Assembly (NCBI RefSeq): GCF_011074885.1 | Contig: NC_054686.1 | Coordinates: forward strand, 558,001 to 622,000 | Reading direction: 5' to 3' | Length of the DNA: 64,000 nt | DNA from: Brettanomyces bruxellensis | Lineage: Eukaryota; Ascomycota; Pichiomycetes; Pichiales; Pichiaceae | In this document: piece by piece, positions 8,995-19,147 of the stretch | Numbering within the stretch: position 1 is the stretch's first letter | How the letters are laid out: each line of letters starts with the position of its first letter | Notes under the pieces: model-generated | The model's input: only the letters and a program-made list of their open reading frames with translations | What the model was told of the DNA's origin: nothing | Database searches by the model: none | Position numbers and translations under genes: made by a program

Positions 8995-10704
8995 ATGACT
9001 GGTCAAATCAACGGATCTGTTTTGGAGCTGAGCTTTTTTCTGACCACAAGTAAAATTGTACTTACTCTTTCTTTACATCAACTCCAAACACTAAATATCG
9101 AAGCTTGGCTCAACACCATCAATTTTCTTTCAGTAGCATACTTGAAGTTCTTGATGAACGAGCCTGAAACATTTAATATACCCGGTGGATTCCCCGGTGG
9201 AAGTCAGTTTGATAACACACAACCGAGGCAGCAGCTACTATTCGACAGAGATTCTGTTTCAACATTAAGTACACCAAAGAAATCAAAGGGAAAACAGGAA
9301 AAAATTGTAACACCCTCATCATCTTCGTTCAAATTTACAAACACTAATGGTCGCCCACTTTATCCTTCATTTGCAACCTCCTCACCTGGATCACCATCCG
9401 AGAGACACACACCTAAGATAGATGACACTTTGACGGATGGTATATGTGAGACAAGCTATTGTAACAAGGAGAATCAATCATTTGTGGATGAAATGGAGCA
9501 TTTGCAGAAAAAGCTTTTCTCATCTAAGCTGAGCACCAATGTGATGAATGAATTCAGCCATCGCTATCAAAAACTTCGAGACGAGAACATTGCAAACATA
9601 GAGCGTTTGAATAATACTACAAGTAACGACGAGTTGAAGAGGAGGTCATCTACACGGTATTCGAGAGCTCACAAGTCCAGATTCAACAAAATGGAATCAA
9701 TAAGCTCTCATTATGCTGCAATCAGAGCTAAGCGTGATAAACAGGAAGCACTAAGCAGATCAGATGCTATTCCGAGGCTGAAGCGACAAACAAATGCAAC
9801 TGCCGTGAGGTCTAGGCCACATAGAGCAGTTTTGGAAATGCCCAATGACAATATGGAGAATCTCAACAGAACACCAGGTCAAAAGCATAATGCAATGCAA
9901 AAAGTTGGCAGTGCTTCCAAGCGACAGAAGACGCCTACTGGAGACTTCAAAGAAGTTATAGATACTCCCACAAGGAATAAACAAGAAAGGGAGAAGATCC
10001 AGAATACCCATTTAGGCAGATTGAAGAAAAATGAGGCTTATAAGACTACATGCAAGCAGAGCGATTCTGTAGCTGGGTACAAACCACCTCAAAGAAATTT
10101 CAAATTTCAGCCATCACTAAAAGACAGTCTTGTTCCAAAACTTTTGTTTTCAAACAAGCATGCATCTGCCAGAGCAAGAACACCAGCAAAATCTTCCTTT
10201 GAAAGAGATGTTAGCTCTTTTAGTAAAGAAGTTAAAACGAAACCAACACCGCCTTTATCAAAAAAGCATCGTATACCATCATATTTACGCCCAACAAAGG
10301 CGTCCCTGCAGCGGGCAGTGTCCAACAAAGAGTTACTTGCACAGGACTCGAAAACTAATTTGAAATTCAACACGGATAGCACACATCATTCAAACAAATC
10401 AAAAATTTCACCATCAAGAGCTTGCTCTAATTTACACTCTTTTCTTACAGAGCCTGGCTCGAATTTTTCGCGTAATACGAGCACACCGATTCCAAGATAT
10501 CCAACATTGGGTTCCCATTCAACGTTCAGCCAAAATTTAAAAAACTATAAAGACCTCACGGAAAGGCCACCGCTTTTTTCACATCACCAAATACCAAAAT
10601 CAAGGACTGTCTCCGGTATTCCTAGATTGGCAAAACCACGAACCTCTACCATTCACAAGAGTCCTACCTCGTCCTCGATATGCAAGAAACCTTGGCAGTA
10701 TTGA
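8995..10704 (+). CDS. basic disordered protein with KEN box and SxIP-like motifs
   Basis: Encodes 569 residues from the ATG at 8995. An in-frame ATG at 9154 may be the real start, since the first 53 residues are hydrophobic and unlike the rest. An intron with a weak donor (GTAAAATT near 9047) and acceptor TTTCTTTCAG near 9132 would also keep the frame. The remainder is Lys/Arg/Ser/Thr/Pro-rich and low in structure, with many S/T-P sites, a KEN sequence at 158-160 (a possible APC/C degron), a short helical stretch at 165-255, and SxIP-like motifs (TPIP about 497, SGIP about 540) flanked by basic residues, as bound by EB1-family microtubule end proteins. This suggests a cell-cycle-regulated spindle or microtubule protein. 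The function is inferred from motifs and the orthologue is not recognised. Confidence 0.7.
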   Translation: MTGQINGSVLELSFFLTTSKIVLTLSLHQLQTLNIEAWLNTINFLSVAYLKFLMNEPETFNIPGGFPGGSQFDNTQPRQQLLFDRDSVSTLSTPKKSKGKQEKIVTPSSSSFKFTNTNGRPLYPSFATSSPGSPSERHTPKIDDTLTDGICETSYCNKENQSFVDEMEHLQKKLFSSKLSTNVMNEFSHRYQKLRDENIANIERLNNTTSNDELKRRSSTRYSRAHKSRFNKMESISSHYAAIRAKRDKQEALSRSDAIPRLKRQTNATAVRSRPHRAVLEMPNDNMENLNRTPGQKHNAMQKVGSASKRQKTPTGDFKEVIDTPTRNKQEREKIQNTHLGRLKKNEAYKTTCKQSDSVAGYKPPQRNFKFQPSLKDSLVPKLLFSNKHASARARTPAKSSFERDVSSFSKEVKTKPTPPLSKKHRIPSYLRPTKASLQRAVSNKELLAQDSKTNLKFNTDSTHHSNKSKISPSRACSNLHSFLTEPGSNFSRNTSTPIPRYPTLGSHSTFSQNLKNYKDLTERPPLFSHHQIPKSRTVSGIPRLAKPRTSTIHKSPTSSSICKKPWQY

Positions 10705-10960
10705 ACTGGACCTTGCTGTTTTGCACCTTATTATATACTATCTTTACTAGAGCATTAATGAAACTATCATGTCCTGATGGTCATAAAATTTCAAAATATA
10801 TCTGTATTTTTTTGGCCTGCACTGCCGTATTTTGGACGTGCTTGTTTATGTTCATGTTCAAGTATCTATAATTTTTATATTTTTCCCGTTTTATGATTTT
10901 TCCAGATTCTAAGAATAAGCAGTCAAAGAAAGATCCAAAGCAGTGATATTTAAATAAACA

Positions 10961-11488
10961 ATGGGTCAAATGCATGATGCGGAATACTCAAATTTTGATT
11001 CAGGCTCTCGCGCGGAAGTATTACAGATGGTCAATGATTCGTATTCTGCGTTAGCAGACCATCAGGATAATTGGGTTGCAAATCTTGCAAATTGCAGTTC
11101 ATTATTATGGCACGCATACAATGAGGGATTGAAAGTGCCAGCAAATTGGTGTGGGTTCTATGTTGTGGATCCAAAAAACGACAAGCAACTAATTCTTGGA
11201 CCATTTATGGGAAAAGTCGCCTGCCAAACAATTAAAATCGGCAATGGTGTCTGTGGAACAGCTGCTAGTACTAAGATGATTCAAAGAGTTCCTGATGTTA
11301 CAAAGTTTCCGGGCCATATAGCGTGTGATGGAGATACAAAAAGCGAGATTGTGGTACCTATTATTCAAGATAATGTACTAAAGGGGGTACTTGATATGGA
11401 TTGCCTTGAAAATAATGGCTTTCATCAAGAGGATATTCGCTATTTAGAAAACCTCAGTGATATCATTGCGCGTTCTTGCAAATTCTGA
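10961..11488 (+). CDS. free methionine-R-sulfoxide reductase (GAF domain)
   Basis: A 175-residue single GAF-domain protein that closely resembles the yeast YKL069W product. The motifs GPFMGKVACQTIKIGNGVCG and HIACDGDTKSEIVVPI contain the three family cysteines (in GKVAC, GVCG and IACDG) used for thiol chemistry and resolution. The enzyme reduces free L-methionine-(R)-sulfoxide to methionine with thioredoxin as reductant in the cytosol, protecting against oxidative stress. The length matches the family (about 180). The ATG at 10961 is the first in frame and gives the expected N-terminus. It lies 257 bases downstream of the KEN-box gene and converges with the VanZ-like gene. Confidence 0.93.
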   Translation: MGQMHDAEYSNFDSGSRAEVLQMVNDSYSALADHQDNWVANLANCSSLLWHAYNEGLKVPANWCGFYVVDPKNDKQLILGPFMGKVACQTIKIGNGVCGTAASTKMIQRVPDVTKFPGHIACDGDTKSEIVVPIIQDNVLKGVLDMDCLENNGFHQEDIRYLENLSDIIARSCKF

Positions 11489-11506
11489 TATGTACATATT
11501 ATACGA

Positions 11507-11982
11507 TTATAGATGTTGGAAATGGATTTCATCTTCTAAATTAAGTCCCACCTGTTGACCTTTCCGGTACTTGTGCTTAGTGTATAGCCTTCTGTAAATG
11601 ATAGAAGAAAGCATTGCCAATGTTGATCCGGCAACATTTGTGATTATGTCACCTGAATCGAACGTTCTAAATGGAGAGATTGCATGCTGAATGAATTCGC
11701 TTCCTATTCCAGCAACAATGGTACAAATGATGAATACCACCAAATTCCAAGTTCTTTGGGATCGAAGTTCGACTGTCCAATAAAACAAGGTTGTTAATAT
11801 GAAAAACACACCGAAATGAACAATTTTATCGTGTACAATACTGATGTTTGCAAGGCCGAGATACAATGCTATTAGTGATGTTAAAAACAAAGCTTCAAAA
11901 AGAATGCATCTGTTAGTATAGAAGTCGGTTGATCATTTGTCGAAAAAGACTTACCAATAACGAAATTTCGGCGAATTCTCAT
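11507..11982 (-). CDS. VanZ-like small membrane protein, two exons
   Basis: On the reverse strand, exon 1 is 11955-11982 (beginning MRIRRNFVI) and exon 2 is 11507-11892. The intron (11893-11954, 62 nt) has donor GTAAGT, a perfect TACTAAC branch site (11912-11918) and acceptor AAG. Splicing joins the frame exactly (codon GCT across the junction). Without exon 1 the frame has no ATG at its hydrophobic start. The product is about 137 residues with four likely membrane helices. The motifs HDKIVHFGVFF and GIGSEFIQHAISPFRTFDSGDIITN (the second quoted as two parts, GIGSEFIQ and SGDIITN) match the VanZ-like family, whose function in fungi is unknown. Its 3' end is 18 bases from the convergent methionine sulfoxide reductase gene. 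Confidence 0.82.
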
Positions 11983-12299
11983 AGTGACAAGAATTAATTC
12001 GTGGATTGTCTAGAAAATATGAGATATGTTTCACATTTTTGCTTTACATAGAGGTAATAGCTATGGTGAAATTTGAAACGATACATGAGAGCGCGATACT
12101 ATTAGCAGAAATTAAATTCTATTAATTGTTTAGTTCCCCGCCAAAAAAGAAGTAAGGAAATTTAGGTAGGACAAGATAGGGAGTAGAATAGACAAGAATT
12201 TAGTACCTTTTTATAGTATACTTACTTTTTTATGAATAACTTTTATTATACCATTAAAATTTACACGTAATTGAATATAGATGCTTTGGTACTTGCACT
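11983..12299. promoter_or_regulatory. divergent promoter, VanZ-like gene and ATG14
   Basis: About 320 AT-rich bases between divergently transcribed genes, presumably carrying both promoters. No specific factor site stands out. Confidence 0.5.
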
Positions 12300-14006
12300 A
12301 TGACGGGCATTGAAGCATCTTCGAGATTGGTTGTCCAACCCGTATGTGGTATTTGTCATAATTCTCAGCCAAGGTCTGACCATGAACTAACTGCAAGAAA
12401 ATACTTCTGCTCAAGTTGTACAAGTTTTCGTCTTTTAAAACTGAGGCTCAAAATGCTGTTGGTATTTCAAAATGGCGAGGTATCTGGGAAAATGGTGAAT
12501 TCAATATTGAATGAGTGCCTTGATGAAAGAGCATACTCTTATCTCCAAAGATACATTGCATCAAATGACTTGGATCAAAAGAAACTGGTACCACAGGCGG
12601 AGTCTGTTGCTAGATTGGCAAGTGTAATTCTCAAGGTGGAAAATTCTCAACGTGAACTTCTTATTAAGCAACTTGGGAGAAAGCTTTCAACGTTAAATGA
12701 TACTTGTGGAAATATACAAGGCAAGCTAACAGAGATTCAAAATAGCATTGTTCGACGAAAGCGCATAGTAAAAAGAGAACAGCAATTGCTCAAGGCAAGA
12801 AAACAAAGCATTCAAGATGGAATAAATGGCTCTTTGATTGATTCCAGGAATGGACATTTACCCAAGCAGGAAATGTTGATAGAAACAGTTAGATTGAAAC
12901 TGGTCTACTCTATGTTTGATGTATGGAGCGTTAGAATGTTACACGATGATATCGGGTCGTCTGTTGCAATTTTAGGGGTACCCATCGTTCGAACAAGCGA
13001 AATTTTGAATTATTCGACGAGGATTGTCAATTGTACTTTAATCAACTTACAGAGATTCATAATGTGGATATTAGAGTACATGACTATTAGCATTCCATAT
13101 AATGTATCTATGTCAGAGGGTATGCCAGTCATTTTCGATTTGACTGTTCATAAGGACTTTGCTGTTTACCTAAGTAAGACCAATAAACAAGTGGCCCCTT
13201 TAAGATCAATTATCGAAGTCGGGCCGCATCAGCTAAGGCATTTTTGTGAAGCTATGGCTAGACAAATCATTATTCTTACGAGAATAATGCTAACAGTAAG
13301 TCCAGAGAGCCTGTCTGCATTTAGTTCTCTTTCGGACATATTAAAAACAGATCAGATTGTGGCCACAATCGTCAAGAAAATCATGAGTTTGGTTATGATA
13401 CGGAAGCAGGCATCAGAGAAGTTACATAAAGAAAAGCAAAATGGCGAAGAAGGGCATAAGAAATCATTTTTCTTTTGGAAATCGCCAAAGAAAATTTACG
13501 GGAAAGAGGTTAAGCAGAGCTCTAAATCCAATGTACTCCCCGCCAAGAGCACAAATGAATACAGCATAAAAGAATACGCAGAAATCCTAAATGGGGAACA
13601 ACTGGATTTTAGTGACATTGCATCCTTAATACCAGGCACATCATGGGAAGCTGAAAGCTCAAGTAATACTCGTACTAATGAGAAGGTGTTTGACGGGTCA
13701 ATTCCAAGTGAGGAGGCTCTTGAAGATCCATCTCTATTTGCAAGTGAGCTATATGCATATTTACATTGTCAAATTCGTAAAATCGCCGATGCCAGAAGTG
13801 CTAGTAGTAAATCATTGAGTATCATGAATTCGTCAACGACTTCATCCGCATTTCAGCAAATTAATCTTTCTCTCAATTCAAACAGTCTGAAACAATCGCC
13901 AGTATTGAGGAGTCGAAACAGTTTAGCAAGCATTAACACTACTCACCATCTTAAAGGAAAGCAAAGCAGTTTAGACAAGTGGGAAGTTGTTGGGAAAGCA
14001 TTATAA
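12300..14006 (+). CDS. ATG14: autophagy protein Atg14, PI3-kinase complex I subunit
   Basis: A 568-residue protein. The N-terminus carries two CxxC pairs (C16/C19 and C37/C40), the cysteine-repeat signature of Atg14, followed directly by a helical region (LLKLRLKMLLVF) and a long coiled coil from about 95 to 185. The middle portion (200-330) matches the Atg14/UVRAG domain in its hydrophobic pattern, and the C-terminus ends in KWEVVGKAL, similar to the WYVVG-type end of yeast Atg14. Atg14 directs the Vps34-Vps15-Vps30 lipid kinase to the autophagosome formation site. The protein is longer than S. cerevisiae Atg14 (344 residues), mainly through a Ser-rich basic insert at 375-540. Vps38 is the alternative, but it lacks these cysteine pairs. 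Confidence 0.85.
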   Translation: MTGIEASSRLVVQPVCGICHNSQPRSDHELTARKYFCSSCTSFRLLKLRLKMLLVFQNGEVSGKMVNSILNECLDERAYSYLQRYIASNDLDQKKLVPQAESVARLASVILKVENSQRELLIKQLGRKLSTLNDTCGNIQGKLTEIQNSIVRRKRIVKREQQLLKARKQSIQDGINGSLIDSRNGHLPKQEMLIETVRLKLVYSMFDVWSVRMLHDDIGSSVAILGVPIVRTSEILNYSTRIVNCTLINLQRFIMWILEYMTISIPYNVSMSEGMPVIFDLTVHKDFAVYLSKTNKQVAPLRSIIEVGPHQLRHFCEAMARQIIILTRIMLTVSPESLSAFSSLSDILKTDQIVATIVKKIMSLVMIRKQASEKLHKEKQNGEEGHKKSFFFWKSPKKIYGKEVKQSSKSNVLPAKSTNEYSIKEYAEILNGEQLDFSDIASLIPGTSWEAESSSNTRTNEKVFDGSIPSEEALEDPSLFASELYAYLHCQIRKIADARSASSKSLSIMNSSTTSSAFQQINLSLNSNSLKQSPVLRSRNSLASINTTHHLKGKQSSLDKWEVVGKAL

Positions 14007-14626
14007 TGTAATATCCTTATTAAATTCATCTATAAATTATTAATTGTGTACTAATGAATAATATTGTGATCTGATTGCACGTCGGAAATGATGAATTTAT
14101 CTCGAATAGGTTAATCGTTCGTGTACGGATGTACACACGTTACCCGGAAATCTTATTATTTCTCGCATTATGGAGCATCCCTTATGAAGACGACGGCAAT
14201 GATATAGGCCGAAATTTTTAGATAAATAAATTGAGAGGAATTTGGCAGTTGGATACCAAAAAAAAAAAAAAATACATGTGTAAAAATAAAATTAAACTAT
14301 GAAGCATAAGGATGTTATTTTTTTCCGCTCCGATTATTTTGCATACTCAGTATGCGGTGTCCCTGTGTGCAGTAACTAAATTTTCTAATCTATCAGGTCG
14401 CGGAAGCGGTAAGGAAGAGGAGAGGCAGAGCAATTGATTAATTATACTCAAGATATCTAGTATCTTTCTTTAGAGTTAAAGAATAAAATAAGCTATTTGT
14501 ATTTTTCTCCCAAAATCTCCTCATATCTCTCAAGAATAATAGTCGCTGTTCTTGGTTTTGTTTAACATTGTGCCATCAGTGGATTCAAGGGGCTAAAGAG
14601 AATAAGAAAGCAGTCATAATAGAAAT
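14007..14626. promoter_or_regulatory. upstream region of VMA2
   Basis: About 620 bases with an A13 tract near 14259 and purine-rich sequence at 14400-14435. It presumably carries the promoter and leader of VMA2. No RNA gene seen. Confidence 0.5.
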
Positions 14627-16129
14627 ATGTTGTCAGATAAAGAGTTATTCGACCTGAACAAAAAAGCCGTCACGGAGGGCTTCAAGATACATCCACGTTT
14701 GGAATATAATACCGTTGGAGGTGTTAATGGACCGTTGGTTATCTTACAAAATGTCAAATTCCCAAAGTACAACGAAATTGTTAACTTAACTCTTTCAGAC
14801 GGAACTTCGAGGCAGGGTCAGGTTTTGGAAGTGAAAGGTGATAAAGCAGTTGTCCAAGTCTTTGAGGGAACATCAGGTATTGATGTTAAGAAGACCAAGG
14901 TTGAATTTACAGGTGAGAGTTTGAAAATTCCCGTTTCGGAGGACATGTTGGGAAGAGTTTTCAACGGTTCTGGTAAGCCTATTGATAACGGTCCAAGGGT
15001 GTTTGCCGAGGATTATTTAGATATTAACGGATCGCCTATCAATCCATATGCTCGTATATATCCCGAGGAGATGATCTCTACGGGTATTTCGGCAATCGAC
15101 ACGATGAACTCTATTGCTAGAGGTCAGAAGATTCCTATTTTCTCGGCTTCTGGTTTGCCTCATAATGAGATTGCCGCACAGATTTGCCGACAGGCAAGTT
15201 TGGTTAGACCAACAAAGGATGTTCACGATGGACATGCGGACAACTTCTCCATTGTGTTCGCAGCTATGGGTGTGAACTTAGAAACATCCAGATTCTTCAA
15301 GCAGGACTTTGAGGAGAATGGTTCTTTGGAGAGAACTGTTTTGTTCTTGAACTTGGCAAATGATCCAACCATTGAGAGAATCATTACACCACGTTTGGCC
15401 TTGACAACTGCAGAGTACCTTGCATATCAAACAGAAAAGCACGTTTTGACCATTCTTACTGATATGTCGTCTTATGCCGATGCTTTGAGAGAAGTTTCCG
15501 CTGCCAGAGAAGAGGTTCCAGGTAGAAGAGGTTACCCTGGTTACATGTATACTGATTTGGCCACTATTTACGAAAGAGCAGGTAGAGTTGAAGGAAGAAA
15601 TGGTTCGATTACCCAGATTCCTATTTTGACCATGCCTAACGATGATATTACACATCCAATTCCGGATTTGACCGGTTACATTACCGAGGGACAGATCTTC
15701 ATTGACAGACAGCTTTACAACAAGGGTGTCTATCCACCTATCAACGTCTTGCCATCACTTTCTAGATTAATGAAGTCCGCCATTGGTGAGGGTATGACCA
15801 GAAAGGATCACGGTGATGTTTCCAACCAGCTTTATGCCAAGTACGCTATCGGCAAGGATGCCGCAGCTATGAAGGCCGTTGTTGGTGAGGATGCTTTGTC
15901 GACAGAGGATAAGCTTTCTTTGGAGTTCTTGGAGAAGTTTGAAAAAACTTTCATTTCTCAAGGTGCCTATGAAGACAGAACTGTGTTTGAGTCTTTGGAC
16001 AAGGCCTGGTCTCTTTTAAGAATTTATCCTAAGGAGATGCTTAACAGGATATCGCCAAAGATTTTGAACGAATTCTACGATAGAGAGAGAACTGCTGCTG
16101 CTGCAAATACACAGAAGGTTGAAGCTTAA
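14627..16129 (+). CDS. VMA2: vacuolar H+-ATPase V1 subunit B
   Basis: A 500-residue subunit B of the V-ATPase peripheral V1 sector. The N-terminal beta-barrel ([20 protein letters not shown]) leads into the nucleotide-binding fold, with [35 protein letters not shown] and the ATPase alpha/beta signature region [18 protein letters not shown]. Subunit B lacks the catalytic P-loop of subunit A and contributes the regulatory nucleotide sites of the A3B3 hexamer, which drives proton pumping into the vacuole and Golgi. Length and motif order match the family throughout. The ATG at 14627 gives the expected start. Well-biased codon use fits a highly expressed gene. Confidence 0.97.
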   Translation: MLSDKELFDLNKKAVTEGFKIHPRLEYNTVGGVNGPLVILQNVKFPKYNEIVNLTLSDGTSRQGQVLEVKGDKAVVQVFEGTSGIDVKKTKVEFTGESLKIPVSEDMLGRVFNGSGKPIDNGPRVFAEDYLDINGSPINPYARIYPEEMISTGISAIDTMNSIARGQKIPIFSASGLPHNEIAAQICRQASLVRPTKDVHDGHADNFSIVFAAMGVNLETSRFFKQDFEENGSLERTVLFLNLANDPTIERIITPRLALTTAEYLAYQTEKHVLTILTDMSSYADALREVSAAREEVPGRRGYPGYMYTDLATIYERAGRVEGRNGSITQIPILTMPNDDITHPIPDLTGYITEGQIFIDRQLYNKGVYPPINVLPSLSRLMKSAIGEGMTRKDHGDVSNQLYAKYAIGKDAAAMKAVVGEDALSTEDKLSLEFLEKFEKTFISQGAYEDRTVFESLDKAWSLLRIYPKEMLNRISPKILNEFYDRERTAAAANTQKVEA

Positions 16130-16846
16130 GCATTGATTTGCATGTAAGCTTTTTTTTTGTTGTTGTTCTCTTATTGATTTTACTGTCATCGTTTCTTCCG
16201 ATAAGAAAAAATTCACAATTTCGGAAGTTTCAAAGTATACTAAAATACAAGATATAATCTTTAACAGATGTAAGTCGTTTCGAATGGTAGTAAATGTGTA
16301 GAATGATGGATTGTGGAATCCCAAATTCAATTCATGTGCCTCAAGCTTTAGTAAAATTCCTACTTTTTTTTTTTTTTTTTTCTTGAAATTTTAAAGGTTG
16401 GGGTTACAGGTAGTCCGTCCGCTTTTCTTGCGGCATAACGCCGATACCGATAATCTCCATAAAAACTCTTTGTGCTCAACAATAGAAGACCTCCCAGATT
16501 AATAATGTAGCAACTTTTTTTTGCTTCTTACAACGAGGTTTCTCCGTTGACTTGGGGAGGGGCACATTGTTTGAATTCGTTGTAAAATTTCAGTCAACCT
16601 GTAGTCGGCAATGGAGCGGACGGAAGTACTGTAAATAAGAGAGGGAGAATTTACGTTATGAGGAAAAATGAATTGTTCCCAAGAGGTACGTTATTATCCT
16701 TAATTTTTTTCCCCCCCTGTTCTGTTCTTCTTGCTTATAACTAGTACAGAACTGCACCCTTAATTCCTTTGCTACTAAGTCAAATGGTTTCCGTCCGTAC
16801 TATCAAACAACTCAAATCGATCTGGTTTCTTGGATGATCCAATAGT
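16130..16846. other. intergenic region with poly(T) tract
   Basis: About 720 bases between VMA2 and an F-box gene, with an 18-base T run at 16364-16381 and a short C/T-rich stretch near 16709-16720. No RNA gene seen. Confidence 0.5.
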
Positions 16847-18103
16847 ATGATATCTCTCATGGATCTTCCGCCGGAGGTTCTTTTCGAGATCTTCGATTTG
16901 GTCCCGTTAGAACTCTCCCGCACCAACCATTTTTTTTACATAATGCTTAACCATTACTTCCATGATCGCTTGATCCGTGATTGCGGGTCGAATGTTCTCC
17001 TTTGGCTTTCTTTGCATGACTTTTATGCTTTTATAGATTATATCAAGTCACTCGATTATTGGAGAAAGACACAAAGGATGATTATCGCACGCTATTGTAA
17101 CTTAAGGCCATATCAGGAAGTGCTGTTAGGCAAGCAACATCCAGAACAGTTGAATAAGTGTGAATTCATAGGGGATTCATGGCAGTTTATTTACCAAATC
17201 TATAAAAGCAGGAGAATTTATTTTGATAAAGAGAGTTGTCAGTTTGACGAGTCAAGATCCTCATTTGACCATGGACTGTTGAAAATCAATCGTACCTACT
17301 TGCTAAAATTCAAGAAGCAGGTGCGTCTACCCGCTGGAAAATACCGTTTTATTGGGACTGTGGTACTTGAGAACCCTGCCGGACTTAGCAGTGTCAACTT
17401 CAAAATCGTTAACAAATCATCAGGTGAGGTTCTATGTGATTACTTCCCACCTTCTTCGATAAAGAGTCTGGTTCCAGGAGCAAAGCTCTGCGTTTTGAAT
17501 ATGGGTGATTTTGCTTTGGGCAGAAAGAATGGTACGCTGAAGGAAATAGATGATTTTACAGATCTAGATGTTTTGGTCGAGGATAGTGAGTTTATGAAGG
17601 CCGGTTTCACTCTTTGCTATCTTGATATCTTGCCGATCGGTCGCAATGTGCATAGGCCACCAACATGGGTATTCTGGACTATCGATAATCAAACGCCAAC
17701 TCCAGAAAATGTTACAAATGTGCTCTTGAAGCGTCTGTACGATTCGATAGAGCATTCTGTGTCTGGTAAGTTGGATCTTGATCCTGCCCCATATCAACCT
17801 CTTGGAAGTTATAGTAACGGACATGGACATTTTGTTTGTCCAAAGCTTGCAACTTCTCCTGAAGAGCATAAAGAGCGTAACGCTAGCGTAGGAATTGATA
17901 TCAGCACATATTCGAAAGACTTCTACACCAAATTCAATAAGAAAGGTGAGCTTATCACTCGTACCTTCAAGTTTTTCACAGTTATAGATAAAAGGAAGTA
18001 TGACAAGGTTCTGAGCCGACGGAGAGAAACCATGGAAAGAAGCAGCAAAGAACATCAAAATGAGCCGTTGAGATGGAAGTTCGCCCATTATTTGGCCGTT
18101 TGA
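16847..18103 (+). CDS. F-box protein with possible PP2-like domain
   Basis: A 418-residue protein. Residues 1-50 form an F-box (MISLMDLPPEVLFEIFDLVP, LSRTNHFFYIMLNHYF), the Skp1-binding module of SCF ubiquitin ligases. From about 130 to 270 the pattern RIYFDKESCQF, then a beta-rich stretch around FKKQVRLPAGKYRFIGTVVL, then DLDVLVEDSEFMKAGFTLCY and LDILPI, resembles the Phloem Protein 2-like fold seen fused to F-boxes in plants. This is a pattern judgement, not a database match. The C-terminal 140 residues are basic and unrecognised. The substrate is unknown. The second methionine (residue 5) is also a possible start. Confidence 0.75.
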   Translation: MISLMDLPPEVLFEIFDLVPLELSRTNHFFYIMLNHYFHDRLIRDCGSNVLLWLSLHDFYAFIDYIKSLDYWRKTQRMIIARYCNLRPYQEVLLGKQHPEQLNKCEFIGDSWQFIYQIYKSRRIYFDKESCQFDESRSSFDHGLLKINRTYLLKFKKQVRLPAGKYRFIGTVVLENPAGLSSVNFKIVNKSSGEVLCDYFPPSSIKSLVPGAKLCVLNMGDFALGRKNGTLKEIDDFTDLDVLVEDSEFMKAGFTLCYLDILPIGRNVHRPPTWVFWTIDNQTPTPENVTNVLLKRLYDSIEHSVSGKLDLDPAPYQPLGSYSNGHGHFVCPKLATSPEEHKERNASVGIDISTYSKDFYTKFNKKGELITRTFKFFTVIDKRKYDKVLSRRRETMERSSKEHQNEPLRWKFAHYLAV

Positions 18104-19147
18104 CTTCCATCAAGTGCGTAAATTTTGAATTCGCACGTTTGGTTGTGACATGATTCAGTGTTGTTCTTGTTGTAGTTCTTTTCGGCATTTAATTCCATTA
18201 TAGAAGTATATATATTCTGCCTTAGGCTTTTAATAATAAATTCTGATGTATCTATGAAAGATTCATATATTTTTGTTTTCTTGATTTGTGTATAAAACTT
18301 ATCTTTGATATATACATTCCAAACATGTTTGGCAGGATTAAGTTGCTTTTTCTCACTTATGATATGTGTTTAATTTTTGAATAACATTTTCTTTCCGCCC
18401 CTTCACTTCCACATTTGCAATATGTACCAATGTTTCTGTAAAAGACTTCTGGTAAGTTCAAGTATAAATATGTTACCATTTGCAAAATCGAGGCAAGTAA
18501 ACGAACAAATTAAACAAAATTCAGGGCATAATAAATTTGGCCGAACGTATAGAATTCAGCGAACAAATCTCAGATACCTATTTTAGCTGAAAACGGAAAT
18601 GATTTTCGCCCTAGCTAGTGCGTCTTCGAGATGCATTTAACAGCGAGCAAAAGCAAAAAGAAAAGTCGGTTCTTCATCCGCTATACCTATTTACTCAATT
18701 ACAACATGCTGGCAGCAAATTATTGTTATCATGTATGACCGTAATTATTTAAATAGTTAACTATATAAGAACGCCGACATTTGCAACTTATGGATCAAGA
18801 GCATCTCGCATAACGTTAAAATGTAAGACACCCATAGTATGTATCTTTTTTTTTGTTCTTACTTTTTTATTTTTTTATTTTTTTTTTTCGCCCTTCCCTT
18901 TTCGCTCTACGCTCTATATCCTTTAAGACTTTTTTATACTCTATTTGTTTATATTTAGTTACACCCTTTTCTTTCCTCTTGGACCAGTTCTTTCCACGGA
19001 GATACATCACAAAGTATACCAACACCCCCATATATAACATTTCACAAAAAATTAACTTCAAATTCAACAACAGTCTTTTTTTTTCTTTATTAATATTTGC
19101 AATTATATGCTAAAAAAGAATAGTGTCTTATTTTTATTTTCATAACA
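18104..19147. promoter_or_regulatory. long intergenic region and pyrimidine-rich leader of the KH-domain gene
   Basis: About 1 kb. The last 300 bases (18846-19100) are strongly pyrimidine-rich on the + strand and probably form the promoter or a long 5' leader of the KH-protein gene. No RNA gene or repeat family seen. Confidence 0.45.

Noticed and set aside
10680..10871. 63-codon hydrophobic frame overlapping the end of the KEN-box gene
   Set aside because: It overlaps a convincing gene in another frame and its hydrophobicity reflects T-rich sequence.
17564..18088. 174-codon reverse frame opposite the second F-box gene
   Set aside because: Shadow frame; the forward F-box protein explains the coding signal.
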